NCBI GenBank assembly: GCA_965227455.1
Contig: OZ245752.1
Coordinates: 1,302,001-1,366,000 of the forward strand
Reading direction: 5' to 3'
Origin: JABDIP01 sp965227455
GTDB lineage: Bacteria > Pseudomonadota > Alphaproteobacteria > DSM-16000 > Inquilinaceae
DNA length: 64,000 nt
Part shown: positions 8,799 through 17,583 of the stretch, piece after piece
Layout of the letters: every line of letters begins with the position of its first letter
How positions within the stretch are numbered: position 1 is the stretch's first letter
The notes under the pieces: model-generated
Databases searched by the model: none
Seen by the model: only the letters and a program-made list of their open reading frames with translations
What the model was told of the DNA's origin: nothing
Translations under genes and position numbers: made by a program

Positions 8799-8840
8799 AA
8801 AGGGCAGGCGCCTTCGGTGAATCCGAGGGCCCTGCCCTTT
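8799..8840 (+). terminator. Hairpin after tRNA-Asn, probable terminator
   Basis: AAAGGGCAGG (8799-8808) and CCTGCCCTTT (8831-8840) form a perfect 10-bp stem with a 22-nt loop, starting five bases after the tRNA. The descending arm ends in TTT, so termination is plausible though the T-run is short. Confidence 0.6.
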
Positions 8841-9342
8841 CCCGTTCCGACCCCGTCTCCCCGCCCTTCACGGACCTGCGCGCCATGCCGGCTGCGGGTG
8901 CCTTTGCAGACTCCTAACCATCCGGAATACAAGAAATTTCGCCCGATAATTAAGTTGTGAAGCAACAGTGAGAATCTCGTGACGACCGTTTGCTTCAATC
9001 CCCTCGCCAAGACCGGATCGCCCGCTCGGACCGCACGCCGCTAGGCGTCTGCGCACCCGCGAATTTCAACGGACATCCGGGATCCTTGGCAAAGATTGGG
9101 GACTCGGATGCCACTGCCGCTGACGACATCTGACGGTCGCTCCATGTGCAAGGGATTGCCACACGATCCCGCGCCGTGCCGCTTCCACGGACCGGGGCCG
9201 CAGGCGCCCATGTCCCCTCACCCGCTAATTTACGGCGAACGGCCCATGCGTGGGCGCCATGTCCGGCCTCCCGGATTGTCGGGATGCCCGCTCCGCCGGC
9301 TCATGCCCAATCAGGACTGCGAATAGAAGGGACAAGCAGACA
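8841..9342. other. Intergenic stretch before the eCIS cluster
   Basis: About 500 bp with no convincing gene. Short open frames here lack ribosome-binding sites and recognisable content. The promoter of the eCIS cluster should lie here, but I see no clear -35/-10 pair or operator. An AGAAGGGA stretch at 9325-9332 is the likely ribosome-binding site of the first gene. Confidence 0.5.
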
Positions 9343-9720
9343 ATGACCGAGAGCTTGAGGGCCATGAACATGACTGGCCGCTGTGTGACCTTCCAAGGCA
9401 ACAGCAAGAGGGCCTTTCATCTGCCGCCGCGGGACTCCGTGGAGCTCGCATCCGTGGAGGTCGCCAACAACGCTTTCGTCGAGAAGCTGGTGAAGCGCCG
9501 GATCATTGCACTGGTCGAGCCAGCCGCCAAGACGGCGGAACCGACTGCCTCGCGGCCTCAGCCGGCGAAGTCCGGCAAGAGCGCCGCCGCGGACCTGTCC
9601 AAGATGAAGGTCAAGGACACCGCATCCCCGAGTGTTGGCGACGATGCCGGCGCCGAGACGGACGTGTCCAAGGAATCCGCCGCCCCCGCGGCGAAGCCCA
9701 AGTCCGGCAAGCGCAAATAG
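9343..9720 (+). CDS. Small protein heading the eCIS cluster, unknown
   Basis: The 125-residue product has a short folded N-terminal part (CVTFQGNSKRAFHLPPRDSV, then VANNAFVEKLVKRRIIALV to about residue 60). A tail of about 65 residues follows, rich in Ala, Lys, Pro and Ser and probably disordered. The ATG at 9343 follows AGAAGGGA at 9325-9332. Its position directly before the sheath, and a length near 50 residues for the folded part, recall the DUF2635 protein that precedes the sheath gene in Mu-like phages; that comparison is positional and by eye. It is probably a structural or assembly accessory. No signal peptide or membrane segment. Confidence 0.6.
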   Translation: MTESLRAMNMTGRCVTFQGNSKRAFHLPPRDSVELASVEVANNAFVEKLVKRRIIALVEPAAKTAEPTASRPQPAKSGKSAAADLSKMKVKDTASPSVGDDAGAETDVSKESAAPAAKPKSGKRK

Positions 9721-9820
9721 CGCCCCGACCATTCCCATTATCGATTGCGGCCGAGGCTCCGTGCCACGGAGCGGGCTTGCTGCCGGGCCGCTGCATTGAG
9801 GTTTGACAACGGAGGTCACC

Positions 9821-11767
9821 ATGGTCACGCCCACATATCCAGGCGTCTACGTGGAAGAGGTTTCTAGTGGTGTTCGGCCAATTACCGCCGCAAGCACATC
9901 GACCGCCGCCTTCATCGGCGTCGCGGAGAAGGGCAGCCTGACCGAGGCGGTCCGGATCTTCAATTTCACCCAGTTCGAGAACCTTTATGGCGGGTTCCTG
10001 AACAACTCCTACCTGGCCCACTCCGTCCTCAACTATTTCAAGAACGGCGGATCGATCGCCTATGTGGTGCGGGTGGCCAGCGACGATGCGGCGACCGCCG
10101 ATATCGTGATCAACGACCGCGGCGCCGCGCCTCAGGCCAGCATGACCGTGTCGGCGGCCAGCCCCGGCTTCTGGGGCAACGCCCTGGAGCTGGAAATCAC
10201 CGACGGCACGCTGGACCCGGCCAACGAGTTCAACCTCTCGGTGTTTCAGGAGGGCGAACCGACCCCGCTCCAGACCTTCGAGAATCTGAGCATGGTGCCG
10301 ACGGCGGCCAATTTCGTCGAGAACGCCACCAGCAACTCGATCCACATCTCCGTATCGGTCAACGCCGGCAACACCAATGCCGTCGCCGGCACCAGCCGTG
10401 GTGCGGGCGCGCCGGCACTGCCACCGCCGGTTGGGCAGACGACCCTGCGCGTCAATGTGAACAATGACGGCTACCAGGATATCAACCTCCAGGACGCGGT
10501 GACGGCGGGCACGGTCCCCAATCTGGACACCGACGCCAATGTCGCGACCGCCATCCAATCCCTGGTGAGCGCCCTCGATGCGCGTCGCGGATCGACCGAT
10601 CCGGCTGCGCTGAGCGCCTTCACCGCGACCGTCGATGGCGGCGTCCTCCTGCTCACCTCGGGCACTGCGGGGCTGAATTCCTCGGTCACCGTCGCGCCGG
10701 CGACCGCGAGCGCCGAGGATGTCACCGGCCTGCTCCAGCTCGGCGTCCTGAACGGCGGGACCGAGACCCTGGGCGGAGCGGTCACCCGGCCATTGGCGCA
10801 TAGCGGTCTGGCCGCGCCACGCTACCGGGTCGGCGACCATGATGCCGCCGCCGAGGCCGCCGTGGTCAGCGTCACCCCCGGATCGGACGGCTCGCCGGTC
10901 ACCGGCGACCTGCCCTACATCCAGGCCTTCGATCGCCTCGACGACAAATCGGATGTCAGCCTCATCGCGGTGCCCGGAATCGGGTCGTCGGGCGTGCTCG
11001 GCGAAGGCATGAGCTATTGCGCCCGACGGCCGCTGCGCGACTGCTTCTTCATCGGCGACATGCCGCAGGATGTCGACACCGTCGCCGAAGCGCAGAGCCT
11101 CGTCGCCGCCGCCACGCCCAAAAACGCCCTTGCCGCGGTTTATGTTTCCTGGCTCAAGGGGCCCGATCCTTCCGGAGTTTCGGCGGATCCCATCGCCCTC
11201 CCGCCGTCAGGCTTTGTCGCGGGTATCTATGCCAAGACCGATGCGACCCGCGGAGTCTGGAAGGCACCGGCAGGAACCGCCGCGGCGGTGGCCGGCGCGA
11301 CCGGGCTGGTCAAGGACTTCACCGATGTCGAACAGGGTCTGCTGAACCCGGCGCCGGTCAACGTCAACGTGATCCGGTCCTTCGCCGCATCCGGCCTGGT
11401 GATCTGGGGCGCGCGCACGGTCCACAGCGATGCGGAATGGCGCTATGTGCCGGTCCGGCGCACCGCCAACATGCTGAAGCGGAGCATCTATGACGGGATC
11501 CAGTGGGCGGTCTTCGAGCCGAACGACGAGGAGCTCCGGGCCCAGCTCAGGCTGAACATCACTTCGTTCATGATGACCCTTTTCCGACGCGGCGCCTTCC
11601 AAGGCGGAACGCCGGACCAGGCCTTCTTCGTGAAATGCGATTCCGAGACCACCACCCAGGACGACATCGACCAGGGCATCGTCAATGTGCTGGTGGGCTT
11701 CGCGCCGCTCAAGCCGGCCGAGTTCGTGGTCGTCAAGATCAGCCAGAAAGCCGGCCAGAGCGCCTAG
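9821..11767 (+). CDS. eCIS contractile tail sheath protein
   Basis: Sheath subunit that surrounds the inner tube and contracts to drive it outward. The N-terminus (PTYPGVYVEEVSSGVRPI, then TAAFIGVAEKG) and the C-terminal domain (FQGGTPDQAFFVKCD, then GIVNVLVGFAPLKPAEFVV) are the standard phage-sheath signatures. The 648-residue length exceeds the roughly 350-500 usual for Afp/PVC sheaths. The extra length is a region at about residues 175-360, rich in Thr, Asn, Ala and Gly, probably displayed on the outer surface. The start is the ATG at 9821 with GGAGGT at 9811-9816. Only one sheath gene is present, unlike the three in Afp and PVC. Confidence 0.95.
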   Translation: MVTPTYPGVYVEEVSSGVRPITAASTSTAAFIGVAEKGSLTEAVRIFNFTQFENLYGGFLNNSYLAHSVLNYFKNGGSIAYVVRVASDDAATADIVINDRGAAPQASMTVSAASPGFWGNALELEITDGTLDPANEFNLSVFQEGEPTPLQTFENLSMVPTAANFVENATSNSIHISVSVNAGNTNAVAGTSRGAGAPALPPPVGQTTLRVNVNNDGYQDINLQDAVTAGTVPNLDTDANVATAIQSLVSALDARRGSTDPAALSAFTATVDGGVLLLTSGTAGLNSSVTVAPATASAEDVTGLLQLGVLNGGTETLGGAVTRPLAHSGLAAPRYRVGDHDAAAEAAVVSVTPGSDGSPVTGDLPYIQAFDRLDDKSDVSLIAVPGIGSSGVLGEGMSYCARRPLRDCFFIGDMPQDVDTVAEAQSLVAAATPKNALAAVYVSWLKGPDPSGVSADPIALPPSGFVAGIYAKTDATRGVWKAPAGTAAAVAGATGLVKDFTDVEQGLLNPAPVNVNVIRSFAASGLVIWGARTVHSDAEWRYVPVRRTANMLKRSIYDGIQWAVFEPNDEELRAQLRLNITSFMMTLFRRGAFQGGTPDQAFFVKCDSETTTQDDIDQGIVNVLVGFAPLKPAEFVVVKISQKAGQSA

Positions 11768-11792
11768 CGGCTTCGATTAGGAGACATGTGAC

Positions 11793-12293
11793 ATGGTCCA
11801 ATTTTCCGTCAACACCCATCGGGAAGATCCCTACCGGAACTTCAAGTTCAAGGTGAAGTGGGACAACGAGTACGTCGCCGGCGTCAGCAAGATATCCGGC
11901 CTGACCAAGACCACCGAGGCCGTTTCCTGGCGCGATGGCGGCGACCCGTCGCATGAGCACAAGCTGCCCGGCGCGACGAAGTACGAAGCGGTGACGCTGG
12001 AGGCCGGCGTCACCCATGACGACACGTTCGAGAAATGGGCCAACGCGGTGAACAATTTCGCTGCCGACGCCGAAATGTCGCTGAAGAACTTCCGCAAGGA
12101 CATCACCATCGACTGCTTCAACCTGCAGGGGGCGAAGGTGCTGTCCTACAACGTCTATCGCTGCTGGGTGTCCGAATACAAGGCGCTGCCGGAACTCGAT
12201 GCCAGCGGCAACGCGGTGATGATCCAATCGATCAAGCTTGAGCATGAAGGCTGGCAGCGCGACGATTCCGTCGCCGAGCCGACCGAGACCTGA
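11793..12293 (+). CDS. eCIS inner tube protein (T4 gp19-like)
   Basis: The 166-residue product is a tail-tube subunit of the T4 gp19/Hcp fold. Rings of it stack into the tube that carries cargo. Family features are DPYRNFKFKVKWD near the start, VSKISGLTKTTE, YEAVTLEAGVTHDDTFEKW, and a C-terminal SIKLEHEGWQR strand. AGGAG lies just upstream of the ATG. It directly follows the sheath gene, the standard order in contractile tails. Afp and PVC encode two tube paralogues; here there is one. Confidence 0.95.
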   Translation: MVQFSVNTHREDPYRNFKFKVKWDNEYVAGVSKISGLTKTTEAVSWRDGGDPSHEHKLPGATKYEAVTLEAGVTHDDTFEKWANAVNNFAADAEMSLKNFRKDITIDCFNLQGAKVLSYNVYRCWVSEYKALPELDASGNAVMIQSIKLEHEGWQRDDSVAEPTET

Positions 12294-12322
12294 GCGGGCA
12301 CGGGCGAGCGGGTATCGACGCC

Positions 12323-13228
12323 ATGGAAGGCCGGACCATCACGCTGCCGGGCGGACTCGTCGACGCGGACGGCACGGTGCACCGCGAAGCGGTCATCGTC
12401 CCGCTCGGCGGCGGCGAGGAGGAACTGCTGGCGCAGGATCGCGCCGGGCCGGCGGCGGTCAAGGTCACCGAGGTCCTGGCGCGCTGCGTCAAGCGGATCG
12501 GGGCCCGCAGCCCGGTCAGCGCCGAAGATGCCCGCCGGCTCCTGGTCGCCGACCGCGACTTCATCCTGCTGCAGCTGCGGGCCCTAACCTTCGGCGACGA
12601 GGTCTGCGCCACCATTGCCTGCCCCTGGCCCGAATGCGGCCAACGCGCGGATGTCGACTTCAAGATCTCCGACATTCCGATCGTCGAGCGCCCGGCAACC
12701 GCTCTGCATCACCGGATCGACCTGCCGCCGAATTCGTTCGAAGGCAGCGACTGGGATCCGGCGCCGGACAGCGTGCGCCTGCGCCTGCCCAACGGCGAGG
12801 ACCAGGAGCAGCTGTCGGCATTGCTGGACGAGAACGAAGCGGAGGCGCTGACCGGGCTGCTGGGCCGCTGCATCGTCGAGCTTGGCGACGGCCAGGCGGC
12901 GTCTCAGGAATTGATCCAACGGCTGCCGCCGGCGGCGCGGCTGGAGATCGAGCGTCGCATGGAGGCGCTCGCACCCCAGACCAGCCTGGTCATGGACGTC
13001 ACCTGCCCGGATTGCCACAAGGCCTTTACGGCACCCTTCCACCTGCAGGACTTCTTCTTCGGAGAGCTGAGGACCAGCCGCGAGATGCTGTATCGCGAGG
13101 TCCATTACCTCGCCTATCACTATCATTGGAGCGAGCAGGAGATCATGGCCATGAGCCGTGATCGGCGGCGCAAATACATCGCCGTGCTGGCCGACGAAAT
13201 CGAGCGGTTGAACGATGCCGTCGCCTGA
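12323..13228 (+). CDS. T4 gp26-like baseplate/assembly protein
   Basis: The 301-residue product resembles the T4-baseplate (gp26-like) family found after the tube in many contractile systems. It has a segment with RDFILLQLRALTFGDEV (residues 78-94) and two cysteine pairs, Cys100/Cys105 (CPWPEC) and Cys228/Cys231 (CPDC), which could bind one zinc ion. The C-terminus (REVHYLAYHYHWSEQEI, then DRRRKYIAVLADEIERL) is helical. It probably assists baseplate or tail assembly. Its last 14 bases overlap the next gene. The family call is by pattern and less sure than the sheath or tube. Confidence 0.6.
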   Translation: MEGRTITLPGGLVDADGTVHREAVIVPLGGGEEELLAQDRAGPAAVKVTEVLARCVKRIGARSPVSAEDARRLLVADRDFILLQLRALTFGDEVCATIACPWPECGQRADVDFKISDIPIVERPATALHHRIDLPPNSFEGSDWDPAPDSVRLRLPNGEDQEQLSALLDENEAEALTGLLGRCIVELGDGQAASQELIQRLPPAARLEIERRMEALAPQTSLVMDVTCPDCHKAFTAPFHLQDFFFGELRTSREMLYREVHYLAYHYHWSEQEIMAMSRDRRRKYIAVLADEIERLNDAVA

Positions 13229-14486
13229 GCGCCAGGGCGGCAGCGGCTACATGCGCGGCGTCCTCGCTGCCGGCGCCAGGCCGTTTCCCTACCGTGCCCG
13301 GGTCGGCGCGCTGCTGGGCGCCAGCCAGGCGCATGCCGAGGTCAAGTCGGCATCGCGGGTGCCGCCCGTCGCCTTCCGCTATCCGACGACGCCGGACCCG
13401 TTCGGGCCGCTGGCCGGCCCCATCGCGCCGCTGCCGACTCCGGAGGCACAGCCGCTGGACCGACCCGCATCGGCAAAGACCGGCCCGGCGCATGCCGCCG
13501 ATCGCCCGGCGCCCGCGCTCCAGGCCCGCGAGGCCGTGTCGGCGGATCTGCAGATACCCTCAATAGCCCAGGAGCCTCTGGATATGGCCACTGCGCCGGT
13601 GGCAAGGCCGCAGGCATCGGCAATCTTGCCCGACCACCGGAAGGCGACAAGCGACACGGAGCCGGCGCAGCCGAACGGCGCGCAGCAGGGAGCCAAGCCG
13701 AAGGCCGTTGCCGGACCGCTGATCGAGCTTCCGGCGGTCCAGCCGGCAACGCCAACGGCGAAACCTGCCGCGCGCTCCGAGACAAAGGAACCAACCGCGT
13801 CGCCGACTGCCGGATCACCGAACGACGCACATACCCGCGCTCCCATCGACCGTCGCCTTGCCAATACGGCCATGCCTGCGCGCCGGCAGAAGACCGTGGA
13901 GGATGCACGCCCGGCTCAACGCTCCGACGAGCCCCGGCCTGTCGCGCCCGACCCCGGTCGGTCCGACCCTGCCTCCGAGGATACGCCGGCACGTCCCGAG
14001 GTGATCGATCTGCCGCGCGCTGCGACGCCGCGACCGCGGGCTCCGCAATCGGTGCAGGCCCCTTCGCAGCGCCGGGTCGCGGCGGTGCCGACGCCGGAAC
14101 CGATGGAAGAACCGATGGCGGCGCCAACCGCCGCTCCGGCGGTCGCAGACATGCCGTCGCGCCGGGCGGCGGCCCCTGCCCGACCCATTCCCCGAGCCGG
14201 AGCGGAGGCGGCGCGCGCCCAGGCAACCATGACCCGCCTTCAGGAGGCCGTCGCAGAGACCCGTTCGCAGGCAGCGGCACCCGCCGCCAAACCGGCCGCC
14301 GGGCCCGGTGCAGCAGCCGAGGCAACCCAGCATCGCTCCGGCGCCGGGCGGCCGGCGCAGGGTCGGGCGCCGCAGACCGTCGTGCAGCCGGTCTACGTCA
14401 ATCGTCCCGCACCGCAAGCCGCGGCGCCGCGCGCCTTCTGGGAGCGCAGCTACCTCGGCTCCCTGCGCCTGCGCAGCTTTCGATAG
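13215..14486 (+). CDS. Pro/Ala-rich, probably disordered eCIS protein
   Basis: The 423-residue product has a short N-terminal motif region (about residues 1-70, with ARPFPYRARVGALLGASQAHAE), then about 330 residues dominated by Ala, Pro, Arg and Thr with no predicted fold. It ends in a conserved-looking FWERSYLGSLRLRSFR. It overlaps the gp26-like gene by 14 bp and is followed 11 bp later by the cap gene. In phage tails the slot after the tube and assembly protein is usually the tape-measure gene, and no other tape-measure candidate is present here, so that role is possible. It could also be a linker or scaffold. I do not recognise the sequence. Confidence 0.6.
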   Translation: MPSPERQGGSGYMRGVLAAGARPFPYRARVGALLGASQAHAEVKSASRVPPVAFRYPTTPDPFGPLAGPIAPLPTPEAQPLDRPASAKTGPAHAADRPAPALQAREAVSADLQIPSIAQEPLDMATAPVARPQASAILPDHRKATSDTEPAQPNGAQQGAKPKAVAGPLIELPAVQPATPTAKPAARSETKEPTASPTAGSPNDAHTRAPIDRRLANTAMPARRQKTVEDARPAQRSDEPRPVAPDPGRSDPASEDTPARPEVIDLPRAATPRPRAPQSVQAPSQRRVAAVPTPEPMEEPMAAPTAAPAVADMPSRRAAAPARPIPRAGAEAARAQATMTRLQEAVAETRSQAAAPAAKPAAGPGAAAEATQHRSGAGRPAQGRAPQTVVQPVYVNRPAPQAAAPRAFWERSYLGSLRLRSFR

Positions 14487-14497
14487 GGCCGGCCGTC

Positions 14498-15340
14498 ATG
14501 AGCGCATCAACCGCAATCGGCATGGTCGGGCAATCGCTGCAGGCATTCCTGGAAGCGGATATGGAGCTGCTGCCGGCCGTCGACGTTACGCTCCTGGCGC
14601 CGGACGAGCCCAGCACCAGCACCCGCCGCATCAATCTCTGGCTCTGCGAGATCCGCGAGAACGCCCATCTGCGCAACAAGGAATGGGAAGTCTCCCGAAC
14701 GGATCCCACCCGGCTGACGCCGCCGCCGCTGTCGCTCAACCTGCTGTATCTGATGACGCCTTTCGCCCAGAGCGATCCGCAGTTCGGCAACACCACCGCC
14801 CACGAAATCCTCGGCGAGGCCATGCGGGTGTTCCACCAGACGCCGGTGGTGCCGGAAGCGCATCTGGTGCCGGGCCTGCAGGATGCCCGGGAGCAGGTCA
14901 AGATCGTCCCGTCCCAGGTCGATCTCGATGAGCTGAGCCAGCTCTGGAGCACCTTTAGCGAGCCGTTCCGGCTGTCGGTTCTCTACGAGGTCTCCGTGGT
15001 CCAGCTCGACCAGACGCCTGCCGCGGAACGGACCATGGCCCAGCGGGTGACGACGGTCGGCGTTCCGGATGTCCGGGCGCCCTTCAAGCCACCGGTGGTC
15101 GACCGGATCGAGCCGGCAAGCGGTCCGGCCGGAACCGTTGTCACCTTCTCCGGCGAAGACCTTCACGATTGGCGCGCCTATGTCTCCATGTCCGGCCAGT
15201 CGGTCGAGGGCGGCCTGGACATCGTCGGCGACTCCTTCACCGCGACCATTCCGGCCGGCCTGCCGCTCGGTTTCCACCGCATCCGGGTCGACGTCTCGCA
15301 TTTGTTCCGACGCACCTTCCATTTCGAGGTGACGTCATGA
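14498..15340 (+). CDS. DUF4255 (Pvc16-like) cap protein with IPT/TIG-like tail
   Basis: The 280-residue product has the DUF4255 domain at about residues 5-180: RINLWLCEIRENAHLRN, PPLSLNLLYLMTPFA, then LGEAMRVFHQTPV. This is the family of Afp16/Pvc16, which caps the tube and ends sheath polymerisation. About 90 C-terminal residues (VVDRIEPASGPAGTVVTFSG onward) look like an Ig-like IPT/TIG domain. Its stop overlaps the ATPase start as ATGA, so the two are translationally coupled. Confidence 0.88.
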   Translation: MSASTAIGMVGQSLQAFLEADMELLPAVDVTLLAPDEPSTSTRRINLWLCEIRENAHLRNKEWEVSRTDPTRLTPPPLSLNLLYLMTPFAQSDPQFGNTTAHEILGEAMRVFHQTPVVPEAHLVPGLQDAREQVKIVPSQVDLDELSQLWSTFSEPFRLSVLYEVSVVQLDQTPAAERTMAQRVTTVGVPDVRAPFKPPVVDRIEPASGPAGTVVTFSGEDLHDWRAYVSMSGQSVEGGLDIVGDSFTATIPAGLPLGFHRIRVDVSHLFRRTFHFEVTS

Positions 15341-17583
15341 CCGGCCAGGCGGCGCGCAAGGCTCTGGACCGGCCGGGTCCCTATACCGGCACCCTGGAGC
15401 ATTTGTCGCAGGAGCTGGACCGGCTCGACCTGCTGATCGCGCGGCGCGTGGCACGCCTGCGGCGCCATTGGAGCGCCGCCGAAGCCGCGCAGGGGGCCCA
15501 GTCGCATCTCTTCGTCTCCAACGAGGAGGTCGACGGGCTGCTCAACGGGTCCGGCCCTGGATCGGCCACGACGGCGGAGGACGGCTCCGCCGCCGGCCGG
15601 CTCGCCGATCTGGACGGGCACCTCGCCACGGCGATCGAGCAGAGCCGGACGAACGGCATCGACCTGCCCCTGGAGCGGATCGCCGGCCTGTTCAAGCTGG
15701 CGCCGATCGAGCGGCAGGCCCTCGTCATCTGCCTGGCGCCAGAGCTGCGGGCGAAATACGACCGGCTCTACGCCTATCTGCAGAACGACATCACCCGCAA
15801 GAAGCCGACCGTCGATCTGGTGCTCGACCTGTGCTGCGAGACCGAGCGCGAGCGCTGGCAGTACCGGCCGCTCTTCGAGGAAAGCGGCGTCCTTCTGCGC
15901 ACCCGGCTGCTGCAATCCAGCGACGACCCGCAGAGCCCATCCGGCTCCAGCGGACTGGCGCAGTGCCTGCGGTTGGATCCGGGAATCCTCGCCATCCTGT
16001 TGGGCCAATATATGCCCGACAAACGCCTGCGCGGATTGAGCCGCTTGCATGACGGGCGGCAATCGGCGCCGGCGGACCTCGCCGACGCCGCCGCCAAGGA
16101 CAGTCTGCTGCGGGCTTCAAGGCGGCATTTCGCCGATGCGGGAGCGGTCGACCGGCCGCTGTTTCTCCACCTGCACGGGCCACGTGGCGTCGGCCGCCGG
16201 GACCTGGCACTTGCCGATTGCCAGCGGCTGGGGTGTCCGATGCTGGAAGTCGACCTGGAGCGGCTGTTGACGGAGGGCCGCCAGGTGGAGGAGCTGCTGA
16301 TGCTGGCCTTCCGCGACTCCCTCCTGCTTCAGGCGCCGATCTTCCTGAGCGGAGTCGACGGGTTGGTCGAACCGGAAGACCGGACTGTGGCCCGTGTCCT
16401 GGCGCAGATCGTGGAAGAGTATGGCTGGCTGACCTATGCCGCCGGCGAGAAGGCCCTGCGGCTGCCGGATCTGCAGCGGGCCGCCGTCTGCCATTCCATC
16501 GCCGTGCCGCCGCCCGATGTCGACCGTCGCCAGGAGGCCTGGAAGCGCGCCCTGCAGACCCACTGGCCCGAGGTCGACGGCGTATCGATAGAACCCCTGG
16601 CGCACGGCTTCCGTCTCACCCAGGGTCAGATCCTGGATGCGGTGCAGCTTGCCCGGCGACGCAGCGATTTGAGCGGCAACGACGAGATCCCGACCACCCG
16701 GGCCCTGGCCGCCGCCGCCCGCGACCAGTCCAACCAGCGGCTCGGCAGCCTGGCGGTGAAGGTGACGCCGCGCTATGGCTGGGACGACATCGTCCTGCCG
16801 CCCGGCACCGCCGACACCCTGCGGGAGATCAGCGCCCAGGCCCGCCACCGTTATCGGGTGATGACCGAATGGGGTTTCGGCAACAAGCTGGCCCACGGCA
16901 CCGGCCTGGGCGTGCTGTTCTCCGGACCGCCGGGAACCGGCAAGACGATGGCCGCCCAGGTCATTGCCAGCGAATTGCAGGTCGATCTCTACAAGGTCGA
17001 TCTGGCACGGGTCGTCAGCAAATACATCGGCGAGACCGAGAAGAATCTCGGGCGCATCTTCGACGAGGCGGAGACCAGCAATGCGGTGCTGTTCTTCGAC
17101 GAGGCGGACGCCCTGTTCGGCAAGCGGACCGACGTGTCCGACGCCCATGACCGCTACGCCAACATCGAAGTCAGCTACCTGCTCCAGAAGATGGAGGAGA
17201 GCAGCGGGATCGTCATCCTCGCCAGCAATTTTCGCAACAACATGGACGAGGCGTTCATCCGCCGCATCCGCTTCATCCTCGATTTCCCCTTCCCGGACGA
17301 GGCCAACCGCCGGGCGATCTGGAAGGTGCACTTCCCGAAGCAGGCGCCGGTCAGCGAGGAGATCGACTACGACTTCCTGGCCCGCGAGATCCCGGTCGCC
17401 GGCGGCAGCATCAAGAACATCGTCCTGAACGCCGCGTTCCGGGCGGCGAACAGCGGCTGCGCGATCGGCATGCCGCACATCATCCAGAGCACCAAGAGCG
17501 AGTTCGCCAAGATCGGCAAGCTTTGGCAGGAGAAGGTATTCGCCGGGCACGCCATCGGGACCAGTCAGGAGGGCGTGCAGTGA
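15337..17583 (+). CDS. eCIS AAA+ ATPase (Pvc15-like)
   Basis: A 748-residue AAA+ ATPase of the type found in nearly all eCIS clusters. The Walker A motif is GPPGTGKT at residues 530-537 and Walker B is VLFFDE at about 584-589. Arginine-rich sensor sequences (EAFIRRIRFILDF) follow. The N-terminal 500 residues contain a helical region and a degenerate second ATPase-like fold (about residues 260-460). In Afp and PVC this protein is needed for particle assembly or cargo loading and is not in the mature particle. The ATG at 15337 overlaps the cap-gene stop (ATGA); a longer in-frame extension runs inside the cap gene and is rejected. Confidence 0.93.
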   Translation: MTGQAARKALDRPGPYTGTLEHLSQELDRLDLLIARRVARLRRHWSAAEAAQGAQSHLFVSNEEVDGLLNGSGPGSATTAEDGSAAGRLADLDGHLATAIEQSRTNGIDLPLERIAGLFKLAPIERQALVICLAPELRAKYDRLYAYLQNDITRKKPTVDLVLDLCCETERERWQYRPLFEESGVLLRTRLLQSSDDPQSPSGSSGLAQCLRLDPGILAILLGQYMPDKRLRGLSRLHDGRQSAPADLADAAAKDSLLRASRRHFADAGAVDRPLFLHLHGPRGVGRRDLALADCQRLGCPMLEVDLERLLTEGRQVEELLMLAFRDSLLLQAPIFLSGVDGLVEPEDRTVARVLAQIVEEYGWLTYAAGEKALRLPDLQRAAVCHSIAVPPPDVDRRQEAWKRALQTHWPEVDGVSIEPLAHGFRLTQGQILDAVQLARRRSDLSGNDEIPTTRALAAAARDQSNQRLGSLAVKVTPRYGWDDIVLPPGTADTLREISAQARHRYRVMTEWGFGNKLAHGTGLGVLFSGPPGTGKTMAAQVIASELQVDLYKVDLARVVSKYIGETEKNLGRIFDEAETSNAVLFFDEADALFGKRTDVSDAHDRYANIEVSYLLQKMEESSGIVILASNFRNNMDEAFIRRIRFILDFPFPDEANRRAIWKVHFPKQAPVSEEIDYDFLAREIPVAGGSIKNIVLNAAFRAANSGCAIGMPHIIQSTKSEFAKIGKLWQEKVFAGHAIGTSQEGVQ

